Assembly: GCA_002753185.1 (NCBI GenBank)
Contig: PDZX01000022.1
Coordinates: forward strand, 1 to 58,146
Origin: Magnetococcales bacterium WMHbin3
GTDB lineage: Bacteria > Pseudomonadota > Magnetococcia > Magnetococcales > Magnetaquicoccaceae
DNA length: 58,146 bases
Direction of reading: 5' to 3'
Below are positions 8,067 to 16,806 of the stretch, piece after piece (within the stretch, counting starts at the first letter, position 1; each line of letters starts with the position of its first letter). The position numbers and the translations under genes were made by a program. Below the pieces are notes generated by a model, which worked only from the letters and a program-made list of their open reading frames with translations, was not told the DNA's origin and did not search any database.

Positions 8067-8798
8067 ATGAGCTGGCTGCCTCTGGTGGGGTTGTTTCTGG
8101 CGATGGCATGCCCGGCGTGGGCCGAGGAGGGGCGCAAACTGTTTCTGACCTTCGACGATGGCCCCCGCGAAGGGACACGCGCCATTCTGGAAGTGTTGAC
8201 CAGAGAGCAGATCCCAGGTACCTTTTTTCTCGTTGGAGATCATTTCATCGATGCGGGGCGCCGGGAAACCTGGCGGATGCTGCGGGCAAGTCCGTTGGTG
8301 CAGATCGGTAATCACTCCATGACGCATGCCCACGAACGCTATCGTGCGTTCTATGCCGACCCGGAGGGGATGCTGGCGGATTTTTCCAGGAACAATCAGG
8401 TGCTGGAGTTCCTGAATCCCCCGTATCCCGCACGCCTCCCCTCCCGCATCGACTGGCGTTTCGATGACCGGTACGTCTCGGAGCGCTCCTATCCCACCGG
8501 GCGGAACGATGAGGTTCCGGAGGGGATCGCCAAACTTTTTGCCAACGGATTTGTCCTATATGGTTGGGACGTGGAGTGGGGCAAATCGGCAAGGCGGGGC
8601 GCCCTGGAGGCGGTGGACTCACTGTTCGCCCGGATCAGGAACCGTTTCGCCACGGGACAATCGGTCAAACCGGGCAAGGTGGTGGTGTTGATGCATGATT
8701 TTCATTTCAATACTGGTGTCGCCATCGAACAACTGAAACACTTGATTCGGCTCGGCAGGCGGGAGGGTTACCGTTTCGGGCTGATACGGGATTATTGA
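8067..8798 (+). CDS. Secreted polysaccharide deacetylase (NodB domain)
   Basis: 243 residues from ATG 8067. That start begins an ideal signal peptide (MSWLPLVGLFLAMACPAWA, cleavage near residue 19); an ATG at 8028 is in frame but adds a charged leader. NodB motifs: TFDDGP (catalytic base and metal Asp), HSMTH (metal His pair), a YGWDVEW block and LMHDFH near the C-terminus. The usual R-x-P-Y motif appears changed to NPPYP. It probably removes acetyl groups from a cell-surface or periplasmic polysaccharide. The stop lies two bases before the ATG of the FNR-like regulator, so they may share a transcript. Confidence 0.85.
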   Translation: MSWLPLVGLFLAMACPAWAEEGRKLFLTFDDGPREGTRAILEVLTREQIPGTFFLVGDHFIDAGRRETWRMLRASPLVQIGNHSMTHAHERYRAFYADPEGMLADFSRNNQVLEFLNPPYPARLPSRIDWRFDDRYVSERSYPTGRNDEVPEGIAKLFANGFVLYGWDVEWGKSARRGALEAVDSLFARIRNRFATGQSVKPGKVVVLMHDFHFNTGVAIEQLKHLIRLGRREGYRFGLIRDY

Positions 8799-8800
8799 AC

Positions 8801-9583
8801 ATGAACGGGATGGATGAATCGACCAGAAGGCGGCGGGGCGGCAGACAGTCTTGCGAGGATCAGGGCGAAGTGGCCTGCATCGATTGCAATCTCTTCGGCT
8901 TTCTGCAACTCTTCGCCAGCCTGGAGCCGGAGATGCTCAGGCATTTCCTGACCACCCATGTGCCGTTGGGCAAGGGGGAGGTGCTCTATCGGGCCGGCCA
9001 GCCGTTCGAGGGGGTCTACGCGGTGAAGAGCGGCGGCTTCAAGAGCATCGTCATGCAGGAGCCTTACGGCGAACAGGTCGCCTCGTTCCACCTGCCGGGG
9101 GAGATGATGGGGGTGGAGGACCTGCAATCGGAAACCTGCAGCTTCACCGTCCTCGCCCTGGAGGAGAGCAAGGTCTGTTTCATGCCGGTCAAGCCAGACA
9201 GAAACCTGAACGAACACTTTCCAACGTCGCGAGAGCAGATGGTCAAGATCCTCCTGGAACACCTCAGGCAATGCCAGAGGCAGGGATTGATCCTGGGCAT
9301 GCGCACCGCCGAGGAGCGGCTGGGGGCATTTTTCCTCAATCTCGCGGAGCGGTACGCGCGTCATGGTTTTCCCCTGCACGAGTTCCGCGTGCCCATGATG
9401 CAGAACGACATCGCCAATCATCTGGGCCTGGCCATGGAAACGGTCAGCCGCACGCTGAAGCATTTTCGCGAACTGGAGATGTTGACCATCCGTGGCAAGC
9501 GGGGACGGATCCTCAATCCTGGGTGCCTGCAGTCCATCACGCAGTACTGCTTCCGGAAGAAGGAGACCGACGCAACGGAGTGA
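8801..9583 (+). CDS. FNR-like Crp/Fnr family regulator
   Basis: 260 residues. An N-terminal Cys cluster (Cys18, Cys26, Cys29), a cNMP-type barrel, a long dimer helix (EQMVKILLEHLRQCQRQ) and a winged helix with NDIANHLGLAMETVSRTLKHF. The E-x-x-S-R recognition residues are those of FNR, predicting a TTGAT-N4-ATCAA site. Cys126 (SKVCFMP) lines up with FNR Cys122. The Cys order is C-x7-C-x2-C rather than the E. coli C-x2-C-x5-C, so 4Fe-4S oxygen sensing is likely but not proven. ATG 8801 is chosen; TTG 8795 is in frame two codons earlier. The stop abuts the dnaE stop. Confidence 0.85.
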   Translation: MNGMDESTRRRRGGRQSCEDQGEVACIDCNLFGFLQLFASLEPEMLRHFLTTHVPLGKGEVLYRAGQPFEGVYAVKSGGFKSIVMQEPYGEQVASFHLPGEMMGVEDLQSETCSFTVLALEESKVCFMPVKPDRNLNEHFPTSREQMVKILLEHLRQCQRQGLILGMRTAEERLGAFFLNLAERYARHGFPLHEFRVPMMQNDIANHLGLAMETVSRTLKHFRELEMLTIRGKRGRILNPGCLQSITQYCFRKKETDATE

Positions 9584-12500
9584 TCAACCGCTGAACATCG
9601 CCCCCTCCGGCCCCAGCAGTTGGCGCAGTTCCTCCAGGAGGAGGCCGTTCGGGGTGACGCGCAGACCCTCCCCTAGCACGAACCGGGCCACCTTGCCGGG
9701 CAGGCGCAGTTCCAGATGGGCCTGGCACGCCGGACCGGGGTGACGCGCCAGGATGGCGCGCAGCTTCACCAGGGCGGCATCGCTCCAGGCGAGCAAATCG
9801 GCCCGCAGCAGGAGTTTCCGGCACCACTCCCGACGGATCCTTTCCAGATCGAGGACCCTTTCCACCATGATTTTGGGTTCCTCCTCGCCCGGTTCCAGGC
9901 TCCCTTCCAGGACGATCAGTCCCTCCCCCTCCAGAAGTTCCTGGCTGGCCTGATAGACGTCGGAAAAGAGCACCGCCTCGATTTGCTCCTCGTGATCCTC
10001 CAGGGTGAGGAAGGCCATCCGGTCGCCCTTGCGGGTGCGGTGGAGTTTCTTTTCCGCCACGACCCCGGCCACGCGGCTCTTGACGTTGCTGTCCATGCGG
10101 GAGCGGGCGCGTTGCCGGGTGCGGGCGATGGAGTCGATACCGTAGGATGCCAGTTCGGCGGCGTATTGGCTGGCCGGATGGCCGGTGATGAAAAAACCGA
10201 TGGCCTCCTTTTCGAACAGGATCTTCGCGTCGAAGGACCACTCCGGGATTTCCGGCAGGGCCGGGGCCTCTTCCGCCTCGTCGAAGAGGGTCAGGAATCC
10301 CTTGTCCTGGTCGGCATGGCGTTTGGCCGCCTGGTTCATGGTGTCCGCGAGTCCGGCCAGCATGGCGGCGCGGCTGCCGCCCAGTCCGTCGCAGGCGCCG
10401 GATTTGATCAGGTTTTCCAGCACCCGGCGGTTGAGGCCGGCAGAGGCGATGCGCCGGCACAGGTCGTAGAGGCTGGAGAATTCGCCAGCGGCGCGCGCCT
10501 TGACCAGCGCCTCCATGATCCCCTCGCCCACGTTCTTGATGGCGGCCAGCCCGTAGCGGACGGATTGCTCCTGCACCGCAAATACGGTTTGCGAGCGGTT
10601 GACGTCCGGCGGCAGGACGGGAACCTTCATGTTCCGGCACTCCCGGATGAAGAGGGCCAACTTGTCGGTGTTGATGATGTCGCAGGTCAGGGTGGCGGCC
10701 ATGAACTCCACCGGGTAGTGGGCCTTCAGCCAGGCGGTCTGATAGGAGATCAGGGCATAGGCCGCCGAATGGGACTTGTTGAAACCGTAACCGGCGAATT
10801 TCTCCATCAGGTCGAAGATGAATTCCGCCCGTTCCTTGTGTACCCCGTTGGCCAGGGCACCACGCACGAAGATCTCCCGCTGGGAGAGCATCTCCGAGAG
10901 TTTTTTCTTGCCCATGGCGCGGCGCAGCAGGTCGGCCCCTCCCAGCGTGTAGCCGGCCAGGACCTGGGCGATCTTCATCACCTGCTCCTGATAGAGGATC
11001 ACCCCGTAGGTCTCCTTGAGGATCGGTTCCAGTTGGGGCAGGGGATAGGCCAGATCGGCCCGGCCGTGCTTGCGGTCGATGAAGTCGTCCACCATCCCCG
11101 ACCCCAGCGGCCCGGGTCGGTAGAGGGCCACCAGGGCGATGATCTCCTCGAAGGCGTCCGGGGCCAGTTTCTTGAGGATCTCCCGCATCCCGGAGGATTC
11201 CAGTTGGAACACCCCCCTGGTCTGGCCGCTTTGCAGCAGACGGTAGGTGGCCTGGTCCTCCATGTCGATGAGGTTGATGTCGATTTCCGGCTCGCCCCGC
11301 TTCCGGCGACCCGAGTTGACCATGCCCAGCACGTCGTCGATCACCGTGAGGGTCTTGAGTCCGAGGAAGTCGAACTTGATCAGCCCCACCTTTTCCACGT
11401 CGATCATGTTGAACTGGGTCACCGGCATGTCGGAGCGCGGGTCCAGATAGAGGGGGACCATCTCGGTGAGCGGGCCGTTGGCCATCACCACGCCGGCGGC
11501 GTGGGTCCCGGCGGAACGGGGCAATCCCTCCAGGGCGAGGGCCAGTTCGATGAGTTCCGTGATTTCCGGTTCGTCCCGGATGAGTTGTTGCAGCCGTTCC
11601 TCCTGGTTGATGGCCTCCTGCAGGGTGATGCCCAGGATGTTGGGCACCAGCTTGGCGATGCGGTCCACCTGGGAGTAGGGGAACTGCAGCACCCGTCCCA
11701 CGTCCCTGAGGGCCATGCGGGCCTGGAGGGTGCCGAAGGTGATGATCTGGGCCACCCGGTCCTTGCCGTATTTGTGCTGGACATACTGGATCACCCGGTC
11801 GCGGCGATCCATGCAGAAGTCCACGTCGAAGTCCGGCATGGAGACCCGCTCCGGGTTGAGGAACCGCTCGAACAGGAGTTGATAGCGCAAGGGGTCGAGG
11901 TCGGTGATGTCCATGGCCCAGGCCACCACGGAACCGGCCCCGGAGCCGCGGCCCGGTCCCACCGGGATCTTCTGGCCCTTGGCCCAGCGGATGAAGTCGG
12001 AAACGATGAGGAAATAGCCCGGAAACCCCATCTGCGCGATGACATCCAGTTCGTACTCCAGCCGTTCCCGGTAGTGTTGGGTTACGGCGGGGAGTTGGGC
12101 GGGATCGGTTCGGGGGGCGAGGACGCTGGTGATGCGTCGGGTCAGGCCGCGTTCCGCCTCGCTGCGCAGCCAGGTGCCGAGGTCCTCGCCGTCGGGGATG
12201 GTGAAATCGGGCAGGACGGTCTTGCCCAGTTCCATGCGGAAGTTGCACCGTTTGGCGATGCGCAGGGTATTGGCCAGGCTTTCGGGCAGGTCGGCGAACC
12301 GTTCCTCCATCTCCTCCGGGGAGGCGAAGTGGCGCTGGTCGTTGATGCGGGGGCGGTTTTCCTCCAGGAGGGTGTTGCCGGTGCCGATGCAGACCAGGGC
12401 GTCGTGGGCGCGATGATCCTTCTTGTCCAGGAAGTGGACGTCGTTGCTGGCCACGATCGGCAGGCCCAGGGTGTGGGCGAGGGTCACGGTCGCCTGGATC

Positions 12501-13066
12501 ACTTCTTCCTCGCCGGGGTCCCCATGACGCTGGAGTTCCAGATAGAAGCCGGGTGCGCCGGTTTCCGGATCCTGGAAGAGTTCTCCCAGCCGGCGGGCTG
12601 CGGCGTTGGCCAGGTCGGGGCGACCGGCGGCGAGGTAACGTCCCACTGCCCCCTTGGCCCCGGCGGAGAGGGCCAGCAGGCCATCCTTGTGGCGTTGCAG
12701 CAGTTCCGGGTCGATGCGGGGTTTGTCGTGGCTCCCTTCCAGGAAGCCTACCGAGACCAGGCGCATCAGGTTGCGCCATCCGGTGGCGTTGCGGCATAAC
12801 AGGATGATCTGGTCCCGTTCCTCCTGATCGGGACGGGCGTTTTTGTCGTGGCGGTTGGGGACCATCAGGATCTGCGCGCCCAGGATGGGTTTGATGCCGG
12901 CCTTCAGGCAGGCGAGTTGAAACTGCACCGCCAGAAAGAGATTGCCCTGATCCGTGAGGGCCAGGGCCGGCATGCCGAACTGTTTGGCGCGGGCGACCAG
13001 GGACTCCAGGCTGATGGTGGAGTTCAGCAGCGAGTAGGCGGAATGGACATGCAGATGAACGATCAA
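9584..13066 (-). CDS. dnaE: DNA polymerase III alpha subunit
   Basis: 1160 residues, normal for DnaE. It starts with the PHP domain HLHVHSAYSLL and keeps ALTDQGNL. The palm carries GPGRGSGAGS and the catalytic PDFDVDF. Then come the finger helices, tandem HhH segment (DLCRRIASAGLNRRVLENLI) and an OB fold (RVAGVVAEKKLHRTRKGDRMAFLTLED). It is the replicative polymerase of the DnaE1 type. The start is a TTG at 13066 that overlaps the TGA of the upstream Sel1 gene; reading further upstream leaves the conserved PHP start. The stop directly abuts the fnr-like stop, with no terminator between. Confidence 0.95.
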   Translation of the reverse strand: MIVHLHVHSAYSLLNSTISLESLVARAKQFGMPALALTDQGNLFLAVQFQLACLKAGIKPILGAQILMVPNRHDKNARPDQEERDQIILLCRNATGWRNLMRLVSVGFLEGSHDKPRIDPELLQRHKDGLLALSAGAKGAVGRYLAAGRPDLANAAARRLGELFQDPETGAPGFYLELQRHGDPGEEEVIQATVTLAHTLGLPIVASNDVHFLDKKDHRAHDALVCIGTGNTLLEENRPRINDQRHFASPEEMEERFADLPESLANTLRIAKRCNFRMELGKTVLPDFTIPDGEDLGTWLRSEAERGLTRRITSVLAPRTDPAQLPAVTQHYRERLEYELDVIAQMGFPGYFLIVSDFIRWAKGQKIPVGPGRGSGAGSVVAWAMDITDLDPLRYQLLFERFLNPERVSMPDFDVDFCMDRRDRVIQYVQHKYGKDRVAQIITFGTLQARMALRDVGRVLQFPYSQVDRIAKLVPNILGITLQEAINQEERLQQLIRDEPEITELIELALALEGLPRSAGTHAAGVVMANGPLTEMVPLYLDPRSDMPVTQFNMIDVEKVGLIKFDFLGLKTLTVIDDVLGMVNSGRRKRGEPEIDINLIDMEDQATYRLLQSGQTRGVFQLESSGMREILKKLAPDAFEEIIALVALYRPGPLGSGMVDDFIDRKHGRADLAYPLPQLEPILKETYGVILYQEQVMKIAQVLAGYTLGGADLLRRAMGKKKLSEMLSQREIFVRGALANGVHKERAEFIFDLMEKFAGYGFNKSHSAAYALISYQTAWLKAHYPVEFMAATLTCDIINTDKLALFIRECRNMKVPVLPPDVNRSQTVFAVQEQSVRYGLAAIKNVGEGIMEALVKARAAGEFSSLYDLCRRIASAGLNRRVLENLIKSGACDGLGGSRAAMLAGLADTMNQAAKRHADQDKGFLTLFDEAEEAPALPEIPEWSFDAKILFEKEAIGFFITGHPASQYAAELASYGIDSIARTRQRARSRMDSNVKSRVAGVVAEKKLHRTRKGDRMAFLTLEDHEEQIEAVLFSDVYQASQELLEGEGLIVLEGSLEPGEEEPKIMVERVLDLERIRREWCRKLLLRADLLAWSDAALVKLRAILARHPGPACQAHLELRLPGKVARFVLGEGLRVTPNGLLLEELRQLLGPEGAMFSG

Positions 13067-13917
13067 AACGAGGCCGCCTGGCTGGAGGAGGGCGGCGTGG
13101 CGCCGGAAGCGCTCCCTTTCGCCACGGCGGGAGGGGTCCAGGCAGCGGTTCTTTTTTGCGCTTCGGCGATCTGCTCCGGGGTCATTGTCTTGAGGAGCGC
13201 TTCGCGTTGCCTGGCGGCGTTGGGATCTCCCTGCTGCAGGGCGAGGCCGAACCACATGGCCGCGTGTACCGGGTCCTTCTCCACGCCCCTCCCTTCGGCA
13301 TGCAGCATGCCGAGGCTGGTCTGGGCACGCGGGAACTCCTGATCGGCGGCCAGGCGGAGCCAGCGGGCGGCCTCCTGTTCGTCCGGCGCGCCCCCCTTGC
13401 CATCGAGAAACATCATGCCCAGTTTGTACTGGGCGCTGGCCAGGCCCTGTTCGGCGGCGAGCCGGAACCATTGACGCGCCTCCGGCTCGTTGGCGGGGAG
13501 GTCCGGTTGGCCTTTGAGGTATTGGACTCCCAAGTGGTAGCGCGCTTCCGCGAATCCTTTTTCGGCAGACTGTCGCAGCCATTTGCGCGCCTCGGTGTCA
13601 TCCTTGGCGACCCCCTTGCCGTCCTCATGCATGAGGGCCAGGTTGTACTGGGCATCGGGCAGCCCCTGTTCGGCGGCCTGTCGGAACCACTTCAGAGATT
13701 TTTTGTAATCACGCGGGACGCCGAGACCGTCGCGGTAGACGATGCCGAGGCTGTTCTGGGCATCGGCCGCGCCCTTGTTGGCCGCGCGCAGGGTTTCGTC
13801 GAGGGATTGTTTGCCTTCGTATTCGTCGGCCATCAGGGGGGGAGGGCATGTCCAGGCCATGGGAGCCATCACGGTAAGCGCGGCAAAAAAACGGATGATT
13901 GACCGTTTATTGTTCAT
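13063..13917 (-). CDS. Secreted Sel1-repeat protein
   Basis: 284 residues. A signal peptide (about 1-30, ending near LMA) is followed by about six Sel1-like repeats of 36 residues (pattern A-A--G---AQ--LG--Y--G-GV--D---A--W---AA), then a Pro/Ser-rich tail. Sel1 proteins are alpha-solenoid scaffolds, often periplasmic. ATG 13917 gives the clean signal peptide; a start 13 codons earlier is in frame but breaks it. The stop overlaps the dnaE TTG, so dnaE is probably read from this gene's transcript. Function unknown. Confidence 0.8.
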   Translation of the reverse strand: MNNKRSIIRFFAALTVMAPMAWTCPPPLMADEYEGKQSLDETLRAANKGAADAQNSLGIVYRDGLGVPRDYKKSLKWFRQAAEQGLPDAQYNLALMHEDGKGVAKDDTEARKWLRQSAEKGFAEARYHLGVQYLKGQPDLPANEPEARQWFRLAAEQGLASAQYKLGMMFLDGKGGAPDEQEAARWLRLAADQEFPRAQTSLGMLHAEGRGVEKDPVHAAMWFGLALQQGDPNAARQREALLKTMTPEQIAEAQKRTAAWTPPAVAKGSASGATPPSSSQAASF

Positions 13918-14009
13918 GGCTGGACTCTTTTCAGGTTTGGCTGAATAAGCTGACAATATATTTTACCAGATCCGATGGGAAACGCATACAAAAAAATGTT
14001 CTCTGGCGT

Positions 14010-14648
14010 TCATCCCTTGGAGAGATTGATGGTGACCTTGACCTGTCTGTCGGGTATCTCTCGCCCCTTGACGACTTCCACTTCCATATAGATCAGTTTG
14101 ATGACGTTGTTGTGAAGATGTAAAAATTTGGCGGCCCCTTTGCGGACGCGATCACCAGCGAAGATGGTATCGTGATAGGCGTCGTCGATAATATAAATCG
14201 CTTGTTGAATATAAAGATCGACGCCGATTTGTAATCCGAGAGGGGATTCCGAGGTTTGGTTGGCAATCGTGAATTGATTGAAATGGGCATCGAACGCCTT
14301 GAGGGTATCCACACTGATCGGTCTGACGTGGGTCGGATCACCGATGAAATCATTGTGTCTTGGGTGCGGCACAACAATATAAATAATTGCGCCAGGGGCA
14401 CAAATACGATTCAACTCCTTAATAATGTCAAGAAAACCATCCCTGGTGGGACCCAGGTGCTCAAGAATGTTGAAAAGCCGCACCGCGCCAACGCTGTTGT
14501 CCTCCCATGGCCAGGGCAACCGTTCCAGATCCCAGACCTGGTCCGGGCCGCACGTCTGGGAGTGATCGACGTTGATCCAACCCTCCTGACGATCGAATCC
14601 ACAGCCAAGATTCAGGCGCAAGAGGGAGGATGGGTCGCGAAGTGTCAT
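14010..14648 (-). CDS. Class I SAM-dependent methyltransferase
   Basis: 212 residues. The SAM-binding motif LRLNLGCGFDRQEGWINVD is at the N-terminus, then PWEDNSVGAVRLFNILEHL (motif II/III, with acidic DNS) and a CAPGAIIYIVVPHPRH strand. It resembles small methyltransferases of surface-sugar clusters; the substrate is unknown. ATG 14648 is preceded by GGGTGA; a GTG three codons earlier is in frame. The codon use is more AT-rich than in neighbouring genes, hinting at a different origin. It is the last gene of the minus-strand OmpA/GIN operon. Confidence 0.75.
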   Translation of the reverse strand: MTLRDPSSLLRLNLGCGFDRQEGWINVDHSQTCGPDQVWDLERLPWPWEDNSVGAVRLFNILEHLGPTRDGFLDIIKELNRICAPGAIIYIVVPHPRHNDFIGDPTHVRPISVDTLKAFDAHFNQFTIANQTSESPLGLQIGVDLYIQQAIYIIDDAYHDTIFAGDRVRKGAAKFLHLHNNVIKLIYMEVEVVKGREIPDRQVKVTINLSKG

Positions 14649-14668
14649 GAGGTTCACCCAAGATGGCC

Positions 14669-14893
14669 TTACAGGTTTTGCGCCATCTCCATGGCCCGGA
14701 TCACATGTGCCTTGGCGGCGTTCAGATGGGAACGGACGGCGGTTCCGTCGTGCAGTTCGCCCCGCTCGTTGAGTGCCCCGTTGGAAAAATAATCCAGCGC
14801 CTGCCTGGCCCGGACCACCTGGTCCAGGAGGTCGCGTGTTCCCTTGGCGGCCCCGGAGGGTTGCGAAGGGTTACTTTTGTCCTTTCTTGGCAT
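14669..14893 (-). CDS. Small hypothetical protein
   Basis: 74 residues, highly charged, no membrane segment: a Lys/Ser/Pro-rich head, then helical RDLLDQVVRARQALDYF and AAKAHVIRAMEMAQ. The ATG lies inside the 3' end of the Sel1 gene (23-base overlap) behind an AGGAAGTGG ribosome-binding site, and 20 bases separate its stop from the methyltransferase start. Coupling and helix pattern suggest a real gene. No family recognised. Confidence 0.5.
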   Translation of the reverse strand: MPRKDKSNPSQPSGAAKGTRDLLDQVVRARQALDYFSNGALNERGELHDGTAVRSHLNAAKAHVIRAMEMAQNL

Positions 14894-15689
14894 TCCACTT
14901 CCTGACCAGCATCTTGGCATCCACCAGTTGGGCCTGGCTCATGTTGACGGCCATGCGGTCGCGCCGTCGGAGCGCATCGGGATTGGCGTCCCCGGCCAGG
15001 GAATACCAGTAATAGGCCTGCACCAGGTCCTTCTCCACGCCGGAGTTGCCCTCCTCGTACAGCGCGGAGAGGCGGTAGCGGGCGCGATTGTTGCCCATTT
15101 CTGCGGCCTTGCGATACCACTTGGCCGCCTCCTTCATGTCTGTGTTCACCCCCTGGCCCAGGAAGTACTTGGCGCCGAGGTTGTAGCTCGCCATGTGCGA
15201 GCCTTGATTGGCGGCCTTGCGATACCACTTGATGGCCTCGATGCGATCCTGGGTGGTGCCGATCCCCTGATCGAACATGCCGCCGAGATTGTTCATGGCA
15301 TCGGGATGGCCATTGGTGGCGGCCTGGCGGAAGTATTTGAAGGCCACCGATTGGTCTGCCGGACTGGCCGCCGCCTCGACACCCTTGACCGCCACGTTGA
15401 ACTGGGCCGCCGTGTCGCCACTGCCGGCAGCCATTTGAAACCACTTGATGGCCTCCTTGGCATTTTTTTCCACGCCCAGGCCGTTGTCGTACAACACGCC
15501 GACGTTGTTCTGCGCGCCGCTGCTCCCTTCGTTGGCCAGGGGCAGCCACAGCTTCATGGCCGTGGCGAAATCACCTTTATTGTAAGCTTGCAGCCCCGCT
15601 TCGAAAGGTTCCGCCTCCGCCCGGGCGACCCAGAGCATGCCGAACAGGCCGATGGCCAGGCGCAGGTGATGCGTTCGGTTGGTCTTCAT
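14871..15689 (-). CDS. Secreted Sel1-repeat protein
   Basis: 272 residues with a signal peptide (MKTNRTHHLRLAIGLFGMLWVARAEA, cleaved near residue 26) and six to seven Sel1 repeats (for example GLQAYNKGDFATAMKLW, NVGVLYDNGLGVEKNAKEAIKWF, LSALYEEGNSGVEKDL). ATG 15689 overlaps the TGA of the GIN-domain gene (ATGA); an ATG three codons earlier is also in frame. Likely a periplasmic scaffold working with the surface proteins encoded upstream (inference from operon). It is a paralogue in architecture of the 13063-13917 gene. Confidence 0.8.
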   Translation of the reverse strand: MKTNRTHHLRLAIGLFGMLWVARAEAEPFEAGLQAYNKGDFATAMKLWLPLANEGSSGAQNNVGVLYDNGLGVEKNAKEAIKWFQMAAGSGDTAAQFNVAVKGVEAAASPADQSVAFKYFRQAATNGHPDAMNNLGGMFDQGIGTTQDRIEAIKWYRKAANQGSHMASYNLGAKYFLGQGVNTDMKEAAKWYRKAAEMGNNRARYRLSALYEEGNSGVEKDLVQAYYWYSLAGDANPDALRRRDRMAVNMSQAQLVDAKMLVRKWNAKKGQK

Positions 15690-16489
15690 CGTTCCCATCC
15701 CCCAATGATAACGTCGCCGACCCCCTCCCGCATCACGACCGGTTTTTCCGCGACCCTGGCGATATCGATGTTGCCCGTGCCGTTGAGCGCCACCTCGGCC
15801 TGACGGGCGACTCCTCCCACATGCACGTCGCCGGTTCCGTTCAGGGTGACCCGCAGCATCTCCAGCCGCCCGTCGTTCACGTGCAGGGAACCGCTGCCGT
15901 CCACGACCGCCTTGAGGTTGCCAGTGACATGGGAGACCCGGATCTCGCCGGCGCCATCCAACAGCAACATCGTCGCGCCTACGCGTCCGATGTCGGCCTC
16001 GCCGGAGAGCAGCGAAAATTCCACCGGTCCCTCCACATCGCCGATGCGCCACTTCCCGGAGGATTGGCGCGCCCGGATCGTCGTCCCTTTCGGGACCACC
16101 AGTTCGAGGCGCGGCGGGGGTTTCGAACGGACATCCACCGAGGTGCCGGAATGGCCCACGTTGACGGAAACCCGATTCCCCACCCCGGACTCCACCACCG
16201 TGACCCCGCCCTCGGTCCGCACATTCACCGACGACCCGCCGTCATTGCCGGGCTTCGGAGAGAAACGGACTACGCCATTCACCAATTGTCCGTTGAAGGC
16301 AGCGGTGGCGCCCTTGGCATGCCGCCATTGCACCTGATTACCACTCCCCCCCGGCATGATGGAGACCTCGCCGTGAATTCCCTCCAGTTCGATGGCGCGG
16401 GCGGCGAAGTTGGTCTCGTCGGCGGTCACGCCCAGACCGGGAGCCAGCGTCAGCCATCCCGCCACCACGCCCAGACGCCATCCGTTCAC
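15686..16489 (-). CDS. Secreted GIN-domain (DUF2807/DUF4097-like) beta-helical protein
   Basis: 267 residues with a signal peptide ending near residue 23 (GLGVTA). The body is built of short repeated beta turns with a G-x-G signature (DGAGEIRVSHV, DGSGSLHVNDG, NGTGDVHVGG, NGTGNIDIARV, EGVGDVIIGG), which is the right-handed beta-helix pattern of the putative adhesin-head GIN domain. Such proteins are periplasmic or surface-exposed. It overlaps both neighbours by ATGA. A role in adhesion is inferred from the family name and the neighbouring OmpA and curli-like genes. Confidence 0.75.
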   Translation of the reverse strand: MNGWRLGVVAGWLTLAPGLGVTADETNFAARAIELEGIHGEVSIMPGGSGNQVQWRHAKGATAAFNGQLVNGVVRFSPKPGNDGGSSVNVRTEGGVTVVESGVGNRVSVNVGHSGTSVDVRSKPPPRLELVVPKGTTIRARQSSGKWRIGDVEGPVEFSLLSGEADIGRVGATMLLLDGAGEIRVSHVTGNLKAVVDGSGSLHVNDGRLEMLRVTLNGTGDVHVGGVARQAEVALNGTGNIDIARVAEKPVVMREGVGDVIIGGWER

Positions 16490-16782
16490 GGCTCGCCTTG
16501 CACGATGCAGAAGGTTTCGCCCATGTTGAAGATCTGTACCGGCAGCCGTTCCTTGCCACGGGTGACGAACTGGAGCGGCGACTGGCCCAGCATGGGATGC
16601 TCCTTGAGCGTGGCGAGATTGCCGCGCTCGACGATCTTCACCCCCTGCTGCCAGCAGGTCAGGGAGTAGTGGCCGGGGCGGGAGAACAGCGTGCCCTCAT
16701 CGTTGGTGACCTCCGCCAGGGCGGAATGGAGCGGCGTCACGCCGACCATCATCAGAACTGCTGCCAAAAGAAGTCGCGGCAT
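16486..16782 (-). CDS. Small secreted protein of unknown function
   Basis: 98 residues with a signal peptide (cleaved near ALA, residue 23) and a short mature domain with two Cys (SLTCWQQGVKI and ETFCIVQG), likely disulfide-linked. GGGAGG precedes the ATG. It sits between ompA and the GIN-domain gene and overlaps the latter by ATGA, so the three are one operon. Family not recognised. Confidence 0.65.
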   Translation of the reverse strand: MPRLLLAAVLMMVGVTPLHSALAEVTNDEGTLFSRPGHYSLTCWQQGVKIVERGNLATLKEHPMLGQSPLQFVTRGKERLPVQIFNMGETFCIVQGEP

Positions 16783-16806
16783 CGTCGCCTCCCGAACCCA
16801 AGCGGA

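Noticed and set aside
9716..12799. Long plus-strand open frame of about 1000 codons
   Set aside because: It is the antisense shadow of dnaE in GC-rich sequence; it has no domain signature, while the minus strand has all DnaE motifs.
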